Source of the DNA: Halococcus agarilyticus
GTDB taxonomy: Archaea; Halobacteriota; Halobacteria; Halobacteriales; Halococcaceae
Direction: 5' to 3'
DNA length: 64,000 bases
NCBI RefSeq assembly: GCF_000334895.1
Contig: NZ_BAFM01000011.1
Coordinates: 1 to 64,000, forward strand
The notes below the pieces were generated by a model that made no database searches, had not been told where the DNA came from, and saw only the letters and a program-made list of their open reading frames with translations. The position numbers were made by a program, and so were the translations under genes. Below are positions 5,911 to 15,637 of this stretch, one piece after another. How positions within the stretch are numbered: position 1 is the first letter of the stretch; each line of letters starts with the position of its first letter.

Positions 5911-8361
5911 TCACGGCTCGTAGTCGCTGCCGACGACCTCGCGGATCCGCTCGGCGGTGACCTCGCCGACGCCCGACACCTCCTGAAGATCGTCCTCGTT
6001 CGCGATCATCACGCCCTCGACCGACCCGAACGCGTCGAGCAGCGCGCGCGCAGTCACCGGCCCGATGTCCGCGATCGCGCTCACGACGTACTCCTGCTGT
6101 TCGGTCAGCGTCTTCGCCCCCTTCTCGCCGTGGACGCTCACCTCGCGGTCGTCGATCTCCTGTTCGCGGCCGGCGATCACGGCGAGGAGATCGGCGGTGT
6201 CGGCCTCGTCGGTCGTCCGGAGCACGCTCGCACCGAAATCCACCGCGAGCGAGGCGAGCGCGCCCCGGATCGCGTTCGGGTGGACGTTGCGCTCGCCGTA
6301 GAGGTCCTCGCCCTCGATCACGACCACCGGACGCGCGTAGTGGCGCGACGCGTCGCCGACCTGCTCGAACACCGACCGATCCCCCCCTGTGAGGGTGTCG
6401 AGGAAGTCCGCGACCGACTTGCGCTCGACGACCACCCGATCCGAGAGCACGTAATCGCCGACCGCGAGCGTCTCCAGCCGGGTGTCCATCCCTTCGCGCG
6501 TCGAGAGGTCGCGTGCGATCGACGAGTCGAGTTCGCGCTGGTCGATCACGATCTCCGTGCTCTCCTCGGCGTCAGCGGCGGCTGTCGCCACGACGCCCGC
6601 TTCGTTCGCCTGGTCCGAGTCGTCCGGAGTGGTCGACTCGCCAGCCCCGTCCTCGGCGGTGACCGCGTCCGGCGTCGCGAACGACGCGAGGCCCGACTGT
6701 CCGCCGTCGCCCGCGGTCGCGTTCGCGGCCTCGCTGTCGTCAGTCGCGGCGGGCTCGCCGGTCGCCGTCGCGTCGTTCCCCTCGAACGAGCCGAGATCCG
6801 ACTGGGCGAGATCGGACTCGATGGCTCCGGCGGCGCTCTTCAGCGTTTCGAGCTCCTCTTCCATTCGAGACTCCTCGTGGCGGGACTTCCAGAAGTACGC
6901 CTCGTCGCGGGTGTCCTCGGCGAGCAACACCATCACCCGACCCTCCGTCTGGCGGCCGGTCCGGCCCTTGCGCTGGATCGATCGGATCGCGGTCGGGACC
7001 GGCTCGTAGAACAGGACGAGATCGACCTCGGGGACATCGAGACCCTCCTCGGCCACGGAGGTCGAGACGAGCACCTCGAACTCCCCGTTTCGAAACTCGT
7101 CCAGGGTTTCCTGTTGCTCCTTCTGGGTCATCCCGTCCGAACCCTCCTTGTCGCCCTGACCCACGAACTTCCGGGTGCTGAAGTGCTCGCCGAGGAACTC
7201 CGTCAGGGTCTCGGCGGTATCGCGCGACTCGGTGAACACGATGACGCGCTCGCCGTCCTCGATCCCCAACGTCTGGGCGAGCAGGATGCGTGCCCGGCGG
7301 AACTTCGGGTGGAGATCGTCGAAGCGCTCCGCCTGATCCATCGCGTCTCGCACCTTCGCCTCGGAGACGAACCGCTGGGAAGCCTTCGATGCGCCCGACG
7401 ACCGCGCGGCGTTGCGCTGGCGCTCGAAATACCGGCGAAGGGACTCCACGCTCTGGGTCTCGGCGAGCGTGACCGCCCGCCGGAGCTTCATCACCTCGGC
7501 GTGGATGCTCATGCCCTCGTAGCCCTCGGACTGATCGTTGTCGATCAGTTGCTGGAGCTCGCCCCGGATCCGATTCAGGTCGCGCTGGGAGATGTCCGCG
7601 CTGGTCGAGCGGGTCACACCGAGCTCTTTCAGCGCTTCGAGCCGCTCTTCGATCACCGCGACCAGGGCGTCCCTGATCGCGAGAATAGTATCGGGAAGGG
7701 TCACGCGCTCCCACTCGACGTCCGTGCGATGGGTGTACGCCGCGACGTCGGCGTCGTCTTCGGTCATCACCGCCACGGTCGCGAGCCCGAGGTTTTCACA
7801 GACCGACCGAATCGCCTCCTCGTCGCCGCCCGGCGACGCGCTCATCCCGGTCACCAGGGGGGCCTCGCTGTCGGCGTGGTATCGCTCGGCGATGTAGTTG
7901 TAGGCGTACTCGCCCGAGGCACGATGGCACTCGTCGAAGGTGAGATGGGTGGTGGAGTCGAGGTCGATCCGGCCGCCGATGAGGTCGTTCTCGATCACCT
8001 GCGGGGTGGCGATCACGACGCGCGCGCGCTCGAAGAGAGCCTCCCGATCGTCGGGGCGGACCTCGCCGGTGAACACGACGATCTCCTCGTCCGGGATCGT
8101 GAGCGCCTCGCGGTAGAACTCGGCGTGCTGAGTCACGAGGGGCTTCGTGGGTGCGAGCAGGAGTGCGGTGCCGCCCACCTCGTGGAGGCGTTCGGCGGTC
8201 ACGAGCAGACTCACGGTGGTCTTCCCGAGCCCGGTGGGGAGACAGACGAGGGTGTGCCCGTTCGCGGCCTCGCGCGCGAGTTCAGCCTGGTACTGCCGGC
8301 GTTCGAGCACGCCCGACTCCACGAGCGGGCGCTCGACGTGCTCCTCGCCGGTCGTCGCCAT
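5911..8361 (-). CDS. hef: Hef: fused DEAD/DEAH helicase and XPF-type nuclease
   Basis: An 816-residue DNA-repair enzyme. The N-terminal helicase has Walker A PTGLGKTT near residue 45, DECH box in LTFDECHRASGEY, SAT-equivalent GMSASPGG, and motif VI QRKGRTGRQ near residue 465. An acidic, disordered linker (about 520-620) leads to an ERCC4 nuclease with GDYVLSDRVVVERKS and, at the end, tandem helix-hairpin-helix motifs. Hef handles stalled forks and branched DNA in Euryarchaeota; haloarchaea rely on it in place of Holliday-junction resolution by Hjc alone. I placed the start at ATG 8361 because a TTAAC box lies about 27 nt upstream; a GTG at 8382 is possible. Confidence 0.95.
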   Translation of the reverse strand: MATTGEEHVERPLVESGVLERRQYQAELAREAANGHTLVCLPTGLGKTTVSLLVTAERLHEVGGTALLLAPTKPLVTQHAEFYREALTIPDEEIVVFTGEVRPDDREALFERARVVIATPQVIENDLIGGRIDLDSTTHLTFDECHRASGEYAYNYIAERYHADSEAPLVTGMSASPGGDEEAIRSVCENLGLATVAVMTEDDADVAAYTHRTDVEWERVTLPDTILAIRDALVAVIEERLEALKELGVTRSTSADISQRDLNRIRGELQQLIDNDQSEGYEGMSIHAEVMKLRRAVTLAETQSVESLRRYFERQRNAARSSGASKASQRFVSEAKVRDAMDQAERFDDLHPKFRRARILLAQTLGIEDGERVIVFTESRDTAETLTEFLGEHFSTRKFVGQGDKEGSDGMTQKEQQETLDEFRNGEFEVLVSTSVAEEGLDVPEVDLVLFYEPVPTAIRSIQRKGRTGRQTEGRVMVLLAEDTRDEAYFWKSRHEESRMEEELETLKSAAGAIESDLAQSDLGSFEGNDATATGEPAATDDSEAANATAGDGGQSGLASFATPDAVTAEDGAGESTTPDDSDQANEAGVVATAAADAEESTEIVIDQRELDSSIARDLSTREGMDTRLETLAVGDYVLSDRVVVERKSVADFLDTLTGGDRSVFEQVGDASRHYARPVVVIEGEDLYGERNVHPNAIRGALASLAVDFGASVLRTTDEADTADLLAVIAGREQEIDDREVSVHGEKGAKTLTEQQEYVVSAIADIGPVTARALLDAFGSVEGVMIANEDDLQEVSGVGEVTAERIREVVGSDYEP

Positions 8362-8433
8362 TGAACCGGAGTTGCGCGCCACCGCAGTTAAGAATTCGTG
8401 TACCGGGACGGAACTGGTCGCGGAGAGCCGGGA

Positions 8434-8997
8434 TCAGCCCACGACGGCGAGGCCGGCGGCGATCGCGACCGCCGCGGCGACCGGGATCGTGAGGTTGTCG
8501 TCGATCACGTACCCCCACAGAACGGGTTTCACGCCGTCGGCGAGCGTCGCGGCGAACGCACCGAAGAGGGCGGGCACGAGGGGAACGAACGGGGTGGCGA
8601 TGGCGAAACAGACGAGGAAGGTGATCGCGAGCACCGACGCCTCCTTCGCGGTGCGGAGTTCGCCCGAGCCGAGCAGACCACTGAGAGGATCGGCGATCGT
8701 CAACATCAGGATGGCGGGGAGCGCGACCTGCGGCTCGAACGCGAACGCGACCGCGGTCGCGCCGATCATGTAGAGCGCGTAGCCCGCGAGGTTGTCCTGC
8801 TCGTACTCTCTCGTGAGCGCGTCGTAGAGCCGCCAGTCGAGGCCGACGAACAGCCGGACGGCTTCGAGGGCGAGGGCGACGACCGCACCGAACAAGAACA
8901 GCCACCGGAACTGCTGGTAGGTGACGAAGCCAGCGAGATACGCCACCGGCAGCCCCGTACCGCTGACGTGGACCGCGCGCCGCCCGATCTCGTGCAT
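8434..8997 (-). CDS. Dolichol kinase / phosphatidate cytidylyltransferase-like membrane protein
   Basis: A 187-residue membrane protein with about six helices. The sequence EIGRRAVHVSGTGLPVAYL at the N-terminus and LTIADPLSGLLG and AATLADGVKPVLWG further on match the SEC59/DGK1/VTE5 group, which phosphorylate polyprenols or lipids using CTP. In archaea it may act in dolichol phosphate supply for protein glycosylation or in polar-lipid synthesis; the exact substrate is inferred, not shown. Its ATG overlaps the glyS stop codon (ATGA), so it is the last gene of the CBS-glyS-kinase operon. Confidence 0.75.
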   Translation of the reverse strand: MHEIGRRAVHVSGTGLPVAYLAGFVTYQQFRWLFLFGAVVALALEAVRLFVGLDWRLYDALTREYEQDNLAGYALYMIGATAVAFAFEPQVALPAILMLTIADPLSGLLGSGELRTAKEASVLAITFLVCFAIATPFVPLVPALFGAFAATLADGVKPVLWGYVIDDNLTIPVAAAVAIAAGLAVVG

Positions 8998-10814
8998 CAG
9001 CCCGCGAACGACTCGCCCGCCCGGAGCGCCGCGAGCCGCGCCGGCAGCTCCTCGATCGCGACTCGCTGCTGGCCTGTCGAGTCGCGTTCGCGCACCGTCA
9101 CCGTCCCCTCCTCCAGGGACTCGTAATCGACCGTGACGCAGTACGGTGTCCCGACCTCGTCCTGCCGGCGGTATCGCCGCCCGATGTTGCCCGAATCGTC
9201 GTACGTCACCGCGAGTCCCGCTTCGCGCAGGTCGGCCGCGATCTCCTGGGCGCGCTCGCCCAATCCATCCTTGTCCATCAGCGGGAACACGCCGACGAAC
9301 GTCGGTGCGAGCTCGTCGGGCAGGGCAAGATAGCTCCGGGATTCACCCTCGACCTCGTCCTCGCGGTAGGCGTGATCCAGCACGGTGTAGAGCACGCGAT
9401 CGATGCCGAACGCCGGCTCGACGACGTGCGGGGTGACGTGCTCGCCGGTTTCCGTCTCCTCGCGCACCGCGAACCCGGTCGCCTCGGTCGGCAGAGTACG
9501 AGTTTCGCCATCGACCTCGACCGTGACCTCGCTCCCCTCGAACGCCGACGGGTCGCGCGCGGCGAGCGCCGCGAGTTCGTCGGCGACGTCGCCGGCCATC
9601 CCCCCGAACTCCGGCCCGAGCACGCTCATGTCGGGATCGACCGACGGCCGTTCGGTCGTTCGTGGCTCGTCGTAGGCTTCGAACACCGAGTAGTCCGCGT
9701 CGGAGTGGGTGTCGTGTTTCGAGAGGTCGTACGCCCCCCGGTCGGCGAAGCCGGTGATCTCGATCCAGTTGCCGTCGATCTCGGCCTCGGCGTCCCAGCA
9801 GTCGGAGGCGTAGTGGGAGAGCTCACCGGGGAGATGCTGACGGTAGCGGAACCGGTCCATGTCGACGCCCATCCGGTCGTACCACTCCCGTGCGATCCCG
9901 AGATAGTACGCCACCCACTCGCTCGTGATCGTTCCGTCGGCGAGCGCCTCGCCGATCGTCGTCCACGCGACGCCGCCGTCGCCGTCGTTCTCCCCCTCCT
10001 GGGCGGCCGCCGAGTACAGCGGCACCGAGACGTCTTCGACCCGTTCGATCGGCGGCTCGTCGGATTCGGGGTCGACGAAGTGTTCGAGTTCGGCCATCGT
10101 GAACTCCCGGACACGGATCAGCGACCGCCGGGGGCTGATCTCGTTGCGGTAGCCCCGGCCGATCTGGGCGACGCCGAAGGGAAGCTGGTTGCGGGCGTAC
10201 TCCGCGAGCCGGGGGAACTCCACGAACATCCCCTGGGCGGTCTCCGGCCGGAGGTAGCCGGGCGACGACGAGCCGGGACCGATCGACGTCTCGAACATCA
10301 GGTTGAACGCCTCGACCGACTCGCCGGCGAGCTCGGTACCGCACGCCGGACACGCAATCGCGTGCTCGGCGATGAGTTCGGCGACGCGTTCGGTACCCAG
10401 CGACTCCGCCTCCTCGATCCCAGTAGAATCCTCGACGAGGTGGTCGGCCCGATGGGTCGCCCCGCACTCGGGACACTCCACGATCATGTCGTCGAACGTA
10501 TCGAGGTGGCCGGAGGCCTCGAACACCGCTTCGGGCGTCACGGTGGGGGAGTCGATCTCCATGTGGCCCTCGCGAGTCACGAACCGGTCGCGCCACGCGG
10601 CTTCGAGGTTACGCTTCAGCGCCGCGCCCTCGGGGCCGTAAGTGTAGAAGCCGCTGGTACCGCCGTACGCCTCGTTCGCGGAGAAGAAGAAGCCGCGGCG
10701 TTTCGCGAGCTCGACCACCGTCTCGGCGTCGGCGGTCCCTGACGTCCCGCTGGCAGCGTCTGTATCGCCCTTCGCGCCGTCGGCCGTATCGTGCGGAGCG
10801 TCAGGATCGGTCAT
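8997..10814 (-). CDS. glyS: Glycyl-tRNA synthetase (class II, dimeric type)
   Basis: A 605-residue enzyme that charges tRNA-Gly. Visible are the catalytic-domain start FFSANEAYGGTSGFYTYGP, motif 2 region GRGYRNEISPRR with SLIRVREFTMAELEHFVDP, two CxxC pairs (VECPECG and IACPACG), and the C-terminal anticodon-binding domain (APTFVGVFPLMDK and DDSGNIGRRYRRQDEVGTP). The first 30 residues are a low-complexity Asp/Ala/Thr/Gly extension lacking in bacterial homologues. The start overlaps the upstream CBS gene by 14 nt, and the stop overlaps the downstream gene by 3 nt, so all three are translated from one transcript. Confidence 0.96.
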   Translation of the reverse strand: MTDPDAPHDTADGAKGDTDAASGTSGTADAETVVELAKRRGFFFSANEAYGGTSGFYTYGPEGAALKRNLEAAWRDRFVTREGHMEIDSPTVTPEAVFEASGHLDTFDDMIVECPECGATHRADHLVEDSTGIEEAESLGTERVAELIAEHAIACPACGTELAGESVEAFNLMFETSIGPGSSSPGYLRPETAQGMFVEFPRLAEYARNQLPFGVAQIGRGYRNEISPRRSLIRVREFTMAELEHFVDPESDEPPIERVEDVSVPLYSAAAQEGENDGDGGVAWTTIGEALADGTITSEWVAYYLGIAREWYDRMGVDMDRFRYRQHLPGELSHYASDCWDAEAEIDGNWIEITGFADRGAYDLSKHDTHSDADYSVFEAYDEPRTTERPSVDPDMSVLGPEFGGMAGDVADELAALAARDPSAFEGSEVTVEVDGETRTLPTEATGFAVREETETGEHVTPHVVEPAFGIDRVLYTVLDHAYREDEVEGESRSYLALPDELAPTFVGVFPLMDKDGLGERAQEIAADLREAGLAVTYDDSGNIGRRYRRQDEVGTPYCVTVDYESLEEGTVTVRERDSTGQQRVAIEELPARLAALRAGESFAG

Positions 10815-11658
10815 ACAGGTTCTCCAGCAGGTTCGCGTCCCGGACGACGCCGACGAGCTCGCCGCCGCTCACCAGGGGGAGCTGCTCGACATCGTGGGTG
10901 AGCATCGCCTGGGCCACCTCGCGCGCGGTCTGCGTCTCGCCCACCGTGACGACGTCGCTCGTCATGAACTCCCGGACGGGCTCGGCGGGGATCTCGACGT
11001 TTCGGGTCGGGAGATACCGGTTGCCGACCGCCTTGATCCCCTCCCACATCCACTCGTCGTCCTGGTTCGCGATCGACTCCCCAGTATCGGCCTCGCCCTC
11101 GACGATGCGCGCGACTTCGAGGATATCGACCTCGGTGAGGACGCCACACATCGCGGCGTCGTCGTCGAGCACCACCGCGTAGGGCACGTCGGCGTAGGAG
11201 ATCTCGCGCTCGGCCACCGTGAGCGGCGTCTCGACGTAGACCGTGTTCACGGTCCGGGTGGCGAGGTCGCCGACCTCGGTGTCACCCGCGACCTCGTCCT
11301 CGGCGATCGCCCGGATCACGTCGGTGATGGTGACGATCCCCTCCAACTGTCCGTCAACCACCGGCACGCGGCGCGCGCCCTCGGTGACCATCAGCCGAGC
11401 AGCGTCCTCGATCGACGTGTCGGCGGTCGTGGTGGGACCGTTCTCGGCGAGCATCGCGAGCTGGTCCTCGTCGGGGTGTTCGATCAGCGTCTGGCGCGAG
11501 ACCAGGCCCCGGAACGCTTCCTCGCCCTCGGCGTCCTTGACGACGGGGACCGACGAGAACTCGCGTTCCTGGAGGTATTCGAGCGCGTCGTCCCGCGTGC
11601 CCGGCAGCGAGACGGTGACGAGCGCGTCGCGTGGTGTCATCACGTCGGCGACGTTCAT
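10801..11658 (-). CDS. Four-CBS-domain regulatory protein
   Basis: A 285-residue cytoplasmic protein made of four consecutive CBS repeats: MNVADVMTPRDALVTV, then TTADTSIEDAARLMV...RVPVVDGQLEGIVTITDV, then TRTVNTVYVETPLTVAERE...MCGVLTEVDIL, and finally VREFMTSDVVTVGETQTAREVAQ...QLPLVSGGELVGVV. CBS pairs bind adenine nucleotides or other ligands and act as sensors, usually on a partner enzyme; no partner domain is present here. It leads the operon with glyS, overlapping it by 14 nt, so it may sense nucleotide state, but what it controls is unknown. Confidence 0.88.
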   Translation of the reverse strand: MNVADVMTPRDALVTVSLPGTRDDALEYLQEREFSSVPVVKDAEGEEAFRGLVSRQTLIEHPDEDQLAMLAENGPTTTADTSIEDAARLMVTEGARRVPVVDGQLEGIVTITDVIRAIAEDEVAGDTEVGDLATRTVNTVYVETPLTVAEREISYADVPYAVVLDDDAAMCGVLTEVDILEVARIVEGEADTGESIANQDDEWMWEGIKAVGNRYLPTRNVEIPAEPVREFMTSDVVTVGETQTAREVAQAMLTHDVEQLPLVSGGELVGVVRDANLLENLYDRS

Positions 11659-11706
11659 GATGAACCCACTGGGCCGTCCGCCTACTAAGTCGTTACACTT
11701 TCGCGT

Positions 11707-12240
11707 TCAGTCGTCCCGCGGAACGGCGTCGGCCCCCGGGAAGAACTTCTCGGGGTCGTCATGGCGAAAGGATCCCAGCTGCGTACCGTCGAGCGTCTGA
11801 ACGTGGGTGTACATCTCGTCGGCGTCGGCCGCCGCCCGCGCGAGCTCGGTCGAGAGGTGGCGTTCGTACGTGCCGGCGATCAGGATGGCGGTCTCGCTGT
11901 CGGGGTCGAGGAGGACGGTCACCACGAACACCCGGCTGTCGGCCTCGTTCCGGAACACGTCGTACCGGGGGAACTCGCCGGCGGCGTGGGCCTCGGTGAA
12001 CGCCTCGGCCCGGTTGTCCGGGATCACGTGCGAGAGCCCGAACCGATCCCTGTCGCCGGCGTCGGGCGGTTCGGGGGCGGTATCGCCCGCCGCGATCGTG
12101 AGCGTCTCCCAGCCGCCCTCCTCGTACTCGGTGGCGAGAGCGGCCATGTCCTCGCGCGTCGCCGCCCACGCGTTCCTGAGCGCGTCGGTGTCGGCGTCGA
12201 ACTCCTCGGGGCGATCGGCACCGGGATCGATCTCTGGCAT
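11707..12240 (-). CDS. Conserved haloarchaeal protein of unknown function
   Basis: A 177-residue, very acidic soluble protein starting MPEIDPGADRPEEFDADTDA. It has an N-terminal helical part (LRNAWAATREDMAALATEYEEGGW) and a beta-rich centre (YDVFRNEADSRVFVVTVLLDPDSETAILIAGTY broken into strands), followed by ARAAADADEMYTHVQTLDG. The start is the first Met after a frame that otherwise extends into the divergent promoter region. No known catalytic motif is visible. It lies 48 nt upstream of the CBS gene on the same strand, so it may be part of that transcript. Confidence 0.72.
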   Translation of the reverse strand: MPEIDPGADRPEEFDADTDALRNAWAATREDMAALATEYEEGGWETLTIAAGDTAPEPPDAGDRDRFGLSHVIPDNRAEAFTEAHAAGEFPRYDVFRNEADSRVFVVTVLLDPDSETAILIAGTYERHLSTELARAAADADEMYTHVQTLDGTQLGSFRHDDPEKFFPGADAVPRDD

Positions 12241-12454
12241 ACCCGACGGGTGGGTGCGCGTGCCGTAAAACCTGTTGCTCGGGTGGTGCGAGCGGCCGGT
12301 GCGTGATCGACCACCGTGACGGTCCGGCCGACGAACGGGCGACGGGAGCGGAGCGTCGGCCGTGTTCGGCCCGCAAACCTCGGACGGAACTAACATTTTA
12401 ATCCATCGGTAACGACAAAGCTTATCACAACGCACTCGAATCCACCGTTGGACT

Positions 12455-14395
12455 ATGGACGAACCCGACCTGTCACGTCGTCGTTTCCTCCAAGCAACCG
12501 GTAGCGCGGCAGCCGCAGCCGCGCTCGCGGGCTGTTCGGGCGGGAGCGGTGACGGAAGTGGTGGCAACGGTAGCAACGAAAGCGGCGACGGTGGCGGCGG
12601 TCAGAGCACCGAAACGGAGGGATCCGACGCCACGACCGCTGGTGACGCGACCGAGGCCACCGAAGGCGAGGGCAACGCGACCGAGGGCAACGAATCGGGC
12701 AACGAGTCGGGCCAGGATCCCATGGAAGGGGCTCCAGGGGAGTCCGACCGGACCTATCAGCTCGTCAGCGGGACGATGACCACCTTCGATCCGGTCGCGG
12801 CGACGGACACGGAGTCCGGGCAGGTCATCCAGAACGTCTTCGACGCCCTGACCAACTACCCGTCGGGGACGGTCAACGTCGAGAACCTCCTCGTGTCGGA
12901 GTACGAAACCTCGAACGAGGGAACGATGTACACCTTCACCCTGAAGGAGGGGGCAACGTTCAGCAACGGCGACACCGTCACCGCCTCGGACATCGTCTAC
13001 TCGTTCGAGCGCCTCGCCGGTTCGGAGCACACACGGCGATCGGGCTTCATCCTCGGCGATCTCGCGGTGACCCACGAGACCGACGGCGAGGGCAGCTACC
13101 AGCCGGGGACGCTCGGCGTGAGCGCCGAGGACGAGCGGACGCTCACCATGGAGCTGTCCGAAGCGAACCCTGCGGCGCTGGAGATCATGGCGTACTCCGC
13201 GTTCTCGGCGGTGCCCGAGAACATCGTCGGCGACGTGCCGAACTACGACGGCACGATGCCCTACGACGAGTTCGCCTCGTCGAACCCCATCGGCGCGGGG
13301 CCGTACACCCTCGACGCGTGGAACTCGGGCACCGAAGCCTCGATCACGGCCCGCGACGACTACCACGGCGAAGGGCCGATGACTGCGGGTTCACACTGGC
13401 AGATCATCTCACAGAGCAACGCGCGGTACGCCTACAGCGTCACGAACCGCAACTCGGACCACCCTGCGGTGCCGACCGCCCAGTACAACCCGAGCAACGA
13501 GACGATCGAGAGCGAGAACGAGGCGGGCTACGCCACCGGGACGTACGAACTCGAGAACGGCCTCACCGCTGACTTCTACCGGACCGAGGAGCTCTCGACG
13601 TTCTACCTCGCGTTCAACTGCAACGCCGTCCCGCAGTACGTCCGGAAGGCGGTCGCGTACGCCCAGAACAACCAGCAGATCGTCGAGAACGTCTTCAAGC
13701 GACCACAGAAGGCGGCGTACTACTTCGTGCCGCCGAAGATCTACCCCGGCGGTCGGTCGGCCTACGAGCAGTCCGCACAGGAGTACCCGTACGCGCCCGG
13801 CGAAACCGCACTGGACCAGGCACGACAGCTCATGGAGGAGAACGGCCACGGGCCGAACAACCCCTACGAGTTCACGATGACGAGCTATCCGTCGGCGGTC
13901 TACGGCACCATCCTGAACCTGCTGCGCGACAAACTCCGGAGTGCGCACATCCGGATGAGCATCAAGCAGACCCCGTTCTCGACGCTGGTCGAACAGTCCC
14001 GGACCGGCAACACCGAGGGGTACACCCTCGGCTGGATCGCGGACTGGCCGGCCGCGTCGAACTTCCTGAAACTGCTCTACCCGCCGGCGACCGACACGTC
14101 GACCGACGACAACCTGAGCGGCTTCAACTGGCTGGATTCCGAGCCAGCGAACCAGGCGACGAGCGGGTGGGAGCAGATCCAGAACAATCCGGAGCCGGAA
14201 GCCGGCAGAGAGGCACGGAACGAGGGTGCGTCCCAGATGCTCCAGGCCACGTGGGACGGCGTCCCGGTGATCCCGACGTACCACTCGGTCGCCCAGCACA
14301 TGGAGTACCCATGGGTGTACAAGCAGCGCATCGGTGCGATGGGTGGCTCGCGCGCGAAACACAACACCGTTCAGATCGGCGAGCGCCAGGGCTGA
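12455..14395 (+). CDS. ABC transporter substrate-binding lipoprotein, peptide (Dpp/Opp) family
   Basis: A 646-residue secreted solute-binding protein of family 5. The N-terminus has a twin-arginine signal (SRRRFLQATG) and a lipobox LAGC with Cys27 as the lipidated residue. A Ser/Gly/Glu/Thr linker of about 65 residues is followed by the binding domain, with family motifs FDALTNYPSGTVNVENLLVS (first half), YTFTLKEGATFSNGDTVTASD and VYSFERLAGSEH. It captures peptides or a similar ligand outside the cell and delivers it to the permeases encoded downstream. A CTTATC box 29-34 nt before the ATG suggests a leaderless transcript. First gene of the five-gene importer operon. Confidence 0.9.
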   Translation: MDEPDLSRRRFLQATGSAAAAAALAGCSGGSGDGSGGNGSNESGDGGGGQSTETEGSDATTAGDATEATEGEGNATEGNESGNESGQDPMEGAPGESDRTYQLVSGTMTTFDPVAATDTESGQVIQNVFDALTNYPSGTVNVENLLVSEYETSNEGTMYTFTLKEGATFSNGDTVTASDIVYSFERLAGSEHTRRSGFILGDLAVTHETDGEGSYQPGTLGVSAEDERTLTMELSEANPAALEIMAYSAFSAVPENIVGDVPNYDGTMPYDEFASSNPIGAGPYTLDAWNSGTEASITARDDYHGEGPMTAGSHWQIISQSNARYAYSVTNRNSDHPAVPTAQYNPSNETIESENEAGYATGTYELENGLTADFYRTEELSTFYLAFNCNAVPQYVRKAVAYAQNNQQIVENVFKRPQKAAYYFVPPKIYPGGRSAYEQSAQEYPYAPGETALDQARQLMEENGHGPNNPYEFTMTSYPSAVYGTILNLLRDKLRSAHIRMSIKQTPFSTLVEQSRTGNTEGYTLGWIADWPAASNFLKLLYPPATDTSTDDNLSGFNWLDSEPANQATSGWEQIQNNPEPEAGREARNEGASQMLQATWDGVPVIPTYHSVAQHMEYPWVYKQRIGAMGGSRAKHNTVQIGERQG

Positions 14396-14397
14396 AC

Positions 14398-14463
14398 CCG
14401 ACGGACCGTCCGTCGGCGTCCCGCCCGAGCGATCGGACGACTCGACTTCGGCCGGTACGGCCG
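14398..14463 (+). other. Two hairpins after the binding-protein gene
   Basis: CCGACGG-ACCGT-CCGTCGG (14398-14416) begins 2 nt after the stop codon of the binding-protein gene, and CGGCCG-GTA-CGGCCG (14449-14463) follows. The gap to the first permease gene is 226 nt, whereas the remaining genes of the operon are nearly abutting. Such stem-loops after a binding-protein cistron may slow 3' decay or cause partial termination, giving more binding protein than permease. I infer this by analogy with bacterial importers. Confidence 0.5.
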
Positions 14464-14621
14464 TAACGACCTTACCGAGACAGTCCCAACGAGTGGCATT
14501 CGGACACCGCATGAGATCACGACACCCAACGACGCACGTCGTCCGTGAGCCGCTGGGTCGGCAGCAGTAGTTTCCATGAGTATACGACGTAACACACGGG
14601 ATATGGTTCGACGAAGGCACA

Positions 14622-15635
14622 ATGAGTAGACTCACCTATTTCGCGAAGCGGATCGGGCTGATGATACCGGTCGTGATCTTCGGCACGTCGCTGACCTACC
14701 TCATCCTGTACGCCGGCCCGATCAACCCCGCCGTGGCGATCCTGGGCCCGAGCGCGGACGCCTCACAGATCAGGGCGATCGAACAGCAGCTCGGGCTGAA
14801 CCAGCCGCTCTGGGCGCAGTACTTCGATTTCCTCGGGCGCATGTTCACGCTCGACTTCGGCCAGTCGTGGGTCATCAGTCCGAACACGTCGATCGTCGAC
14901 GTCATCGCCAACCGCTTCCCGCGGACGATCTGGCTCGGCTTCTGGGCGATCTTGATCCCGCTGTTCATCGGCATTCCGCTCGGCTTTCACGCGGGACTCA
15001 ATCCGAACTCGTGGAGCGACTACATCGTCTCGCTCGGCGGCATCGTCTGGCGTGCCGCGCCGAACTTCTGGCTCGCGGTCATCCTATTGGTGGGACTGTC
15101 GAACTCGGAGCAGTACCTGTTCGGGTTCGAGTGGAAGACGTTCCTCGTCGACACGCCACAGCTGATCGGCGCGCCGCCGCTCAACGACCTCACGGACCCA
15201 CGGCAGTTCCTCGAGGCGTTCAAGCGGATCCTGCCGGCGTCGTTCGTGCTCGGTTCGGCGTCGCTGGGGAACGAACTCCGGATCGGCCGCACCGCGATGC
15301 TGGAGACCAAGAACTCGAACTACGTCGAGATGGCGCGGGCGAAGGGCGTGAGCGACCGCCTGCTGGTCTGGAAACACATGTTCCGGAACGCGCTGATCCC
15401 GCTGGTGCCGGTGATCACCGCGGAAGCGGGCCTCCTCATCGGCGGCTCGGTGATCGTCGAGGAGGTGTTCTCGATCAACGGGATCGGGCGGCTCGGCTTT
15501 CAGGCGATCATCCAGGGTGACATCCCGCTCGCGGCGGCGCTGACCTTCATTTTCGTGTTGCTGTTCGTCGTCATCAACATCGTGCAGGACTTCCTCTACA
15601 CCATCATCGACCCGCGAGTCAGCTTCGAAGAGTAA
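14622..15635 (+). CDS. ABC transporter permease, DppB/OppB type
   Basis: A 337-residue integral membrane protein starting MSRLTYFAKRIGLMIPVVIFG. It has about six transmembrane helices and the EAA-type cytoplasmic loop near residue 230 (NYVEMARAKGVSDRLLVWKH), which contacts the ATPase subunits. The family's conserved segment NALIPLVPVITAEAGLLIGG follows. Usual length is about 310-340. It forms the translocation pore with the permease that starts 3 nt after it. Substrate is probably a peptide, but related systems carry nickel or sugars, so specificity is uncertain. Confidence 0.92.
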   Translation: MSRLTYFAKRIGLMIPVVIFGTSLTYLILYAGPINPAVAILGPSADASQIRAIEQQLGLNQPLWAQYFDFLGRMFTLDFGQSWVISPNTSIVDVIANRFPRTIWLGFWAILIPLFIGIPLGFHAGLNPNSWSDYIVSLGGIVWRAAPNFWLAVILLVGLSNSEQYLFGFEWKTFLVDTPQLIGAPPLNDLTDPRQFLEAFKRILPASFVLGSASLGNELRIGRTAMLETKNSNYVEMARAKGVSDRLLVWKHMFRNALIPLVPVITAEAGLLIGGSVIVEEVFSINGIGRLGFQAIIQGDIPLAAALTFIFVLLFVVINIVQDFLYTIIDPRVSFEE

Positions 15636-15637
15636 TC

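Noticed and set aside
5833-8364. Very long open frame of 843 codons on the plus strand opposite hef
   Set aside because: It mirrors the codon structure of hef in a GC-rich genome, its composition is Arg/Leu/Val/His-rich instead of acidic, and hef on the other strand has clear domain motifs.
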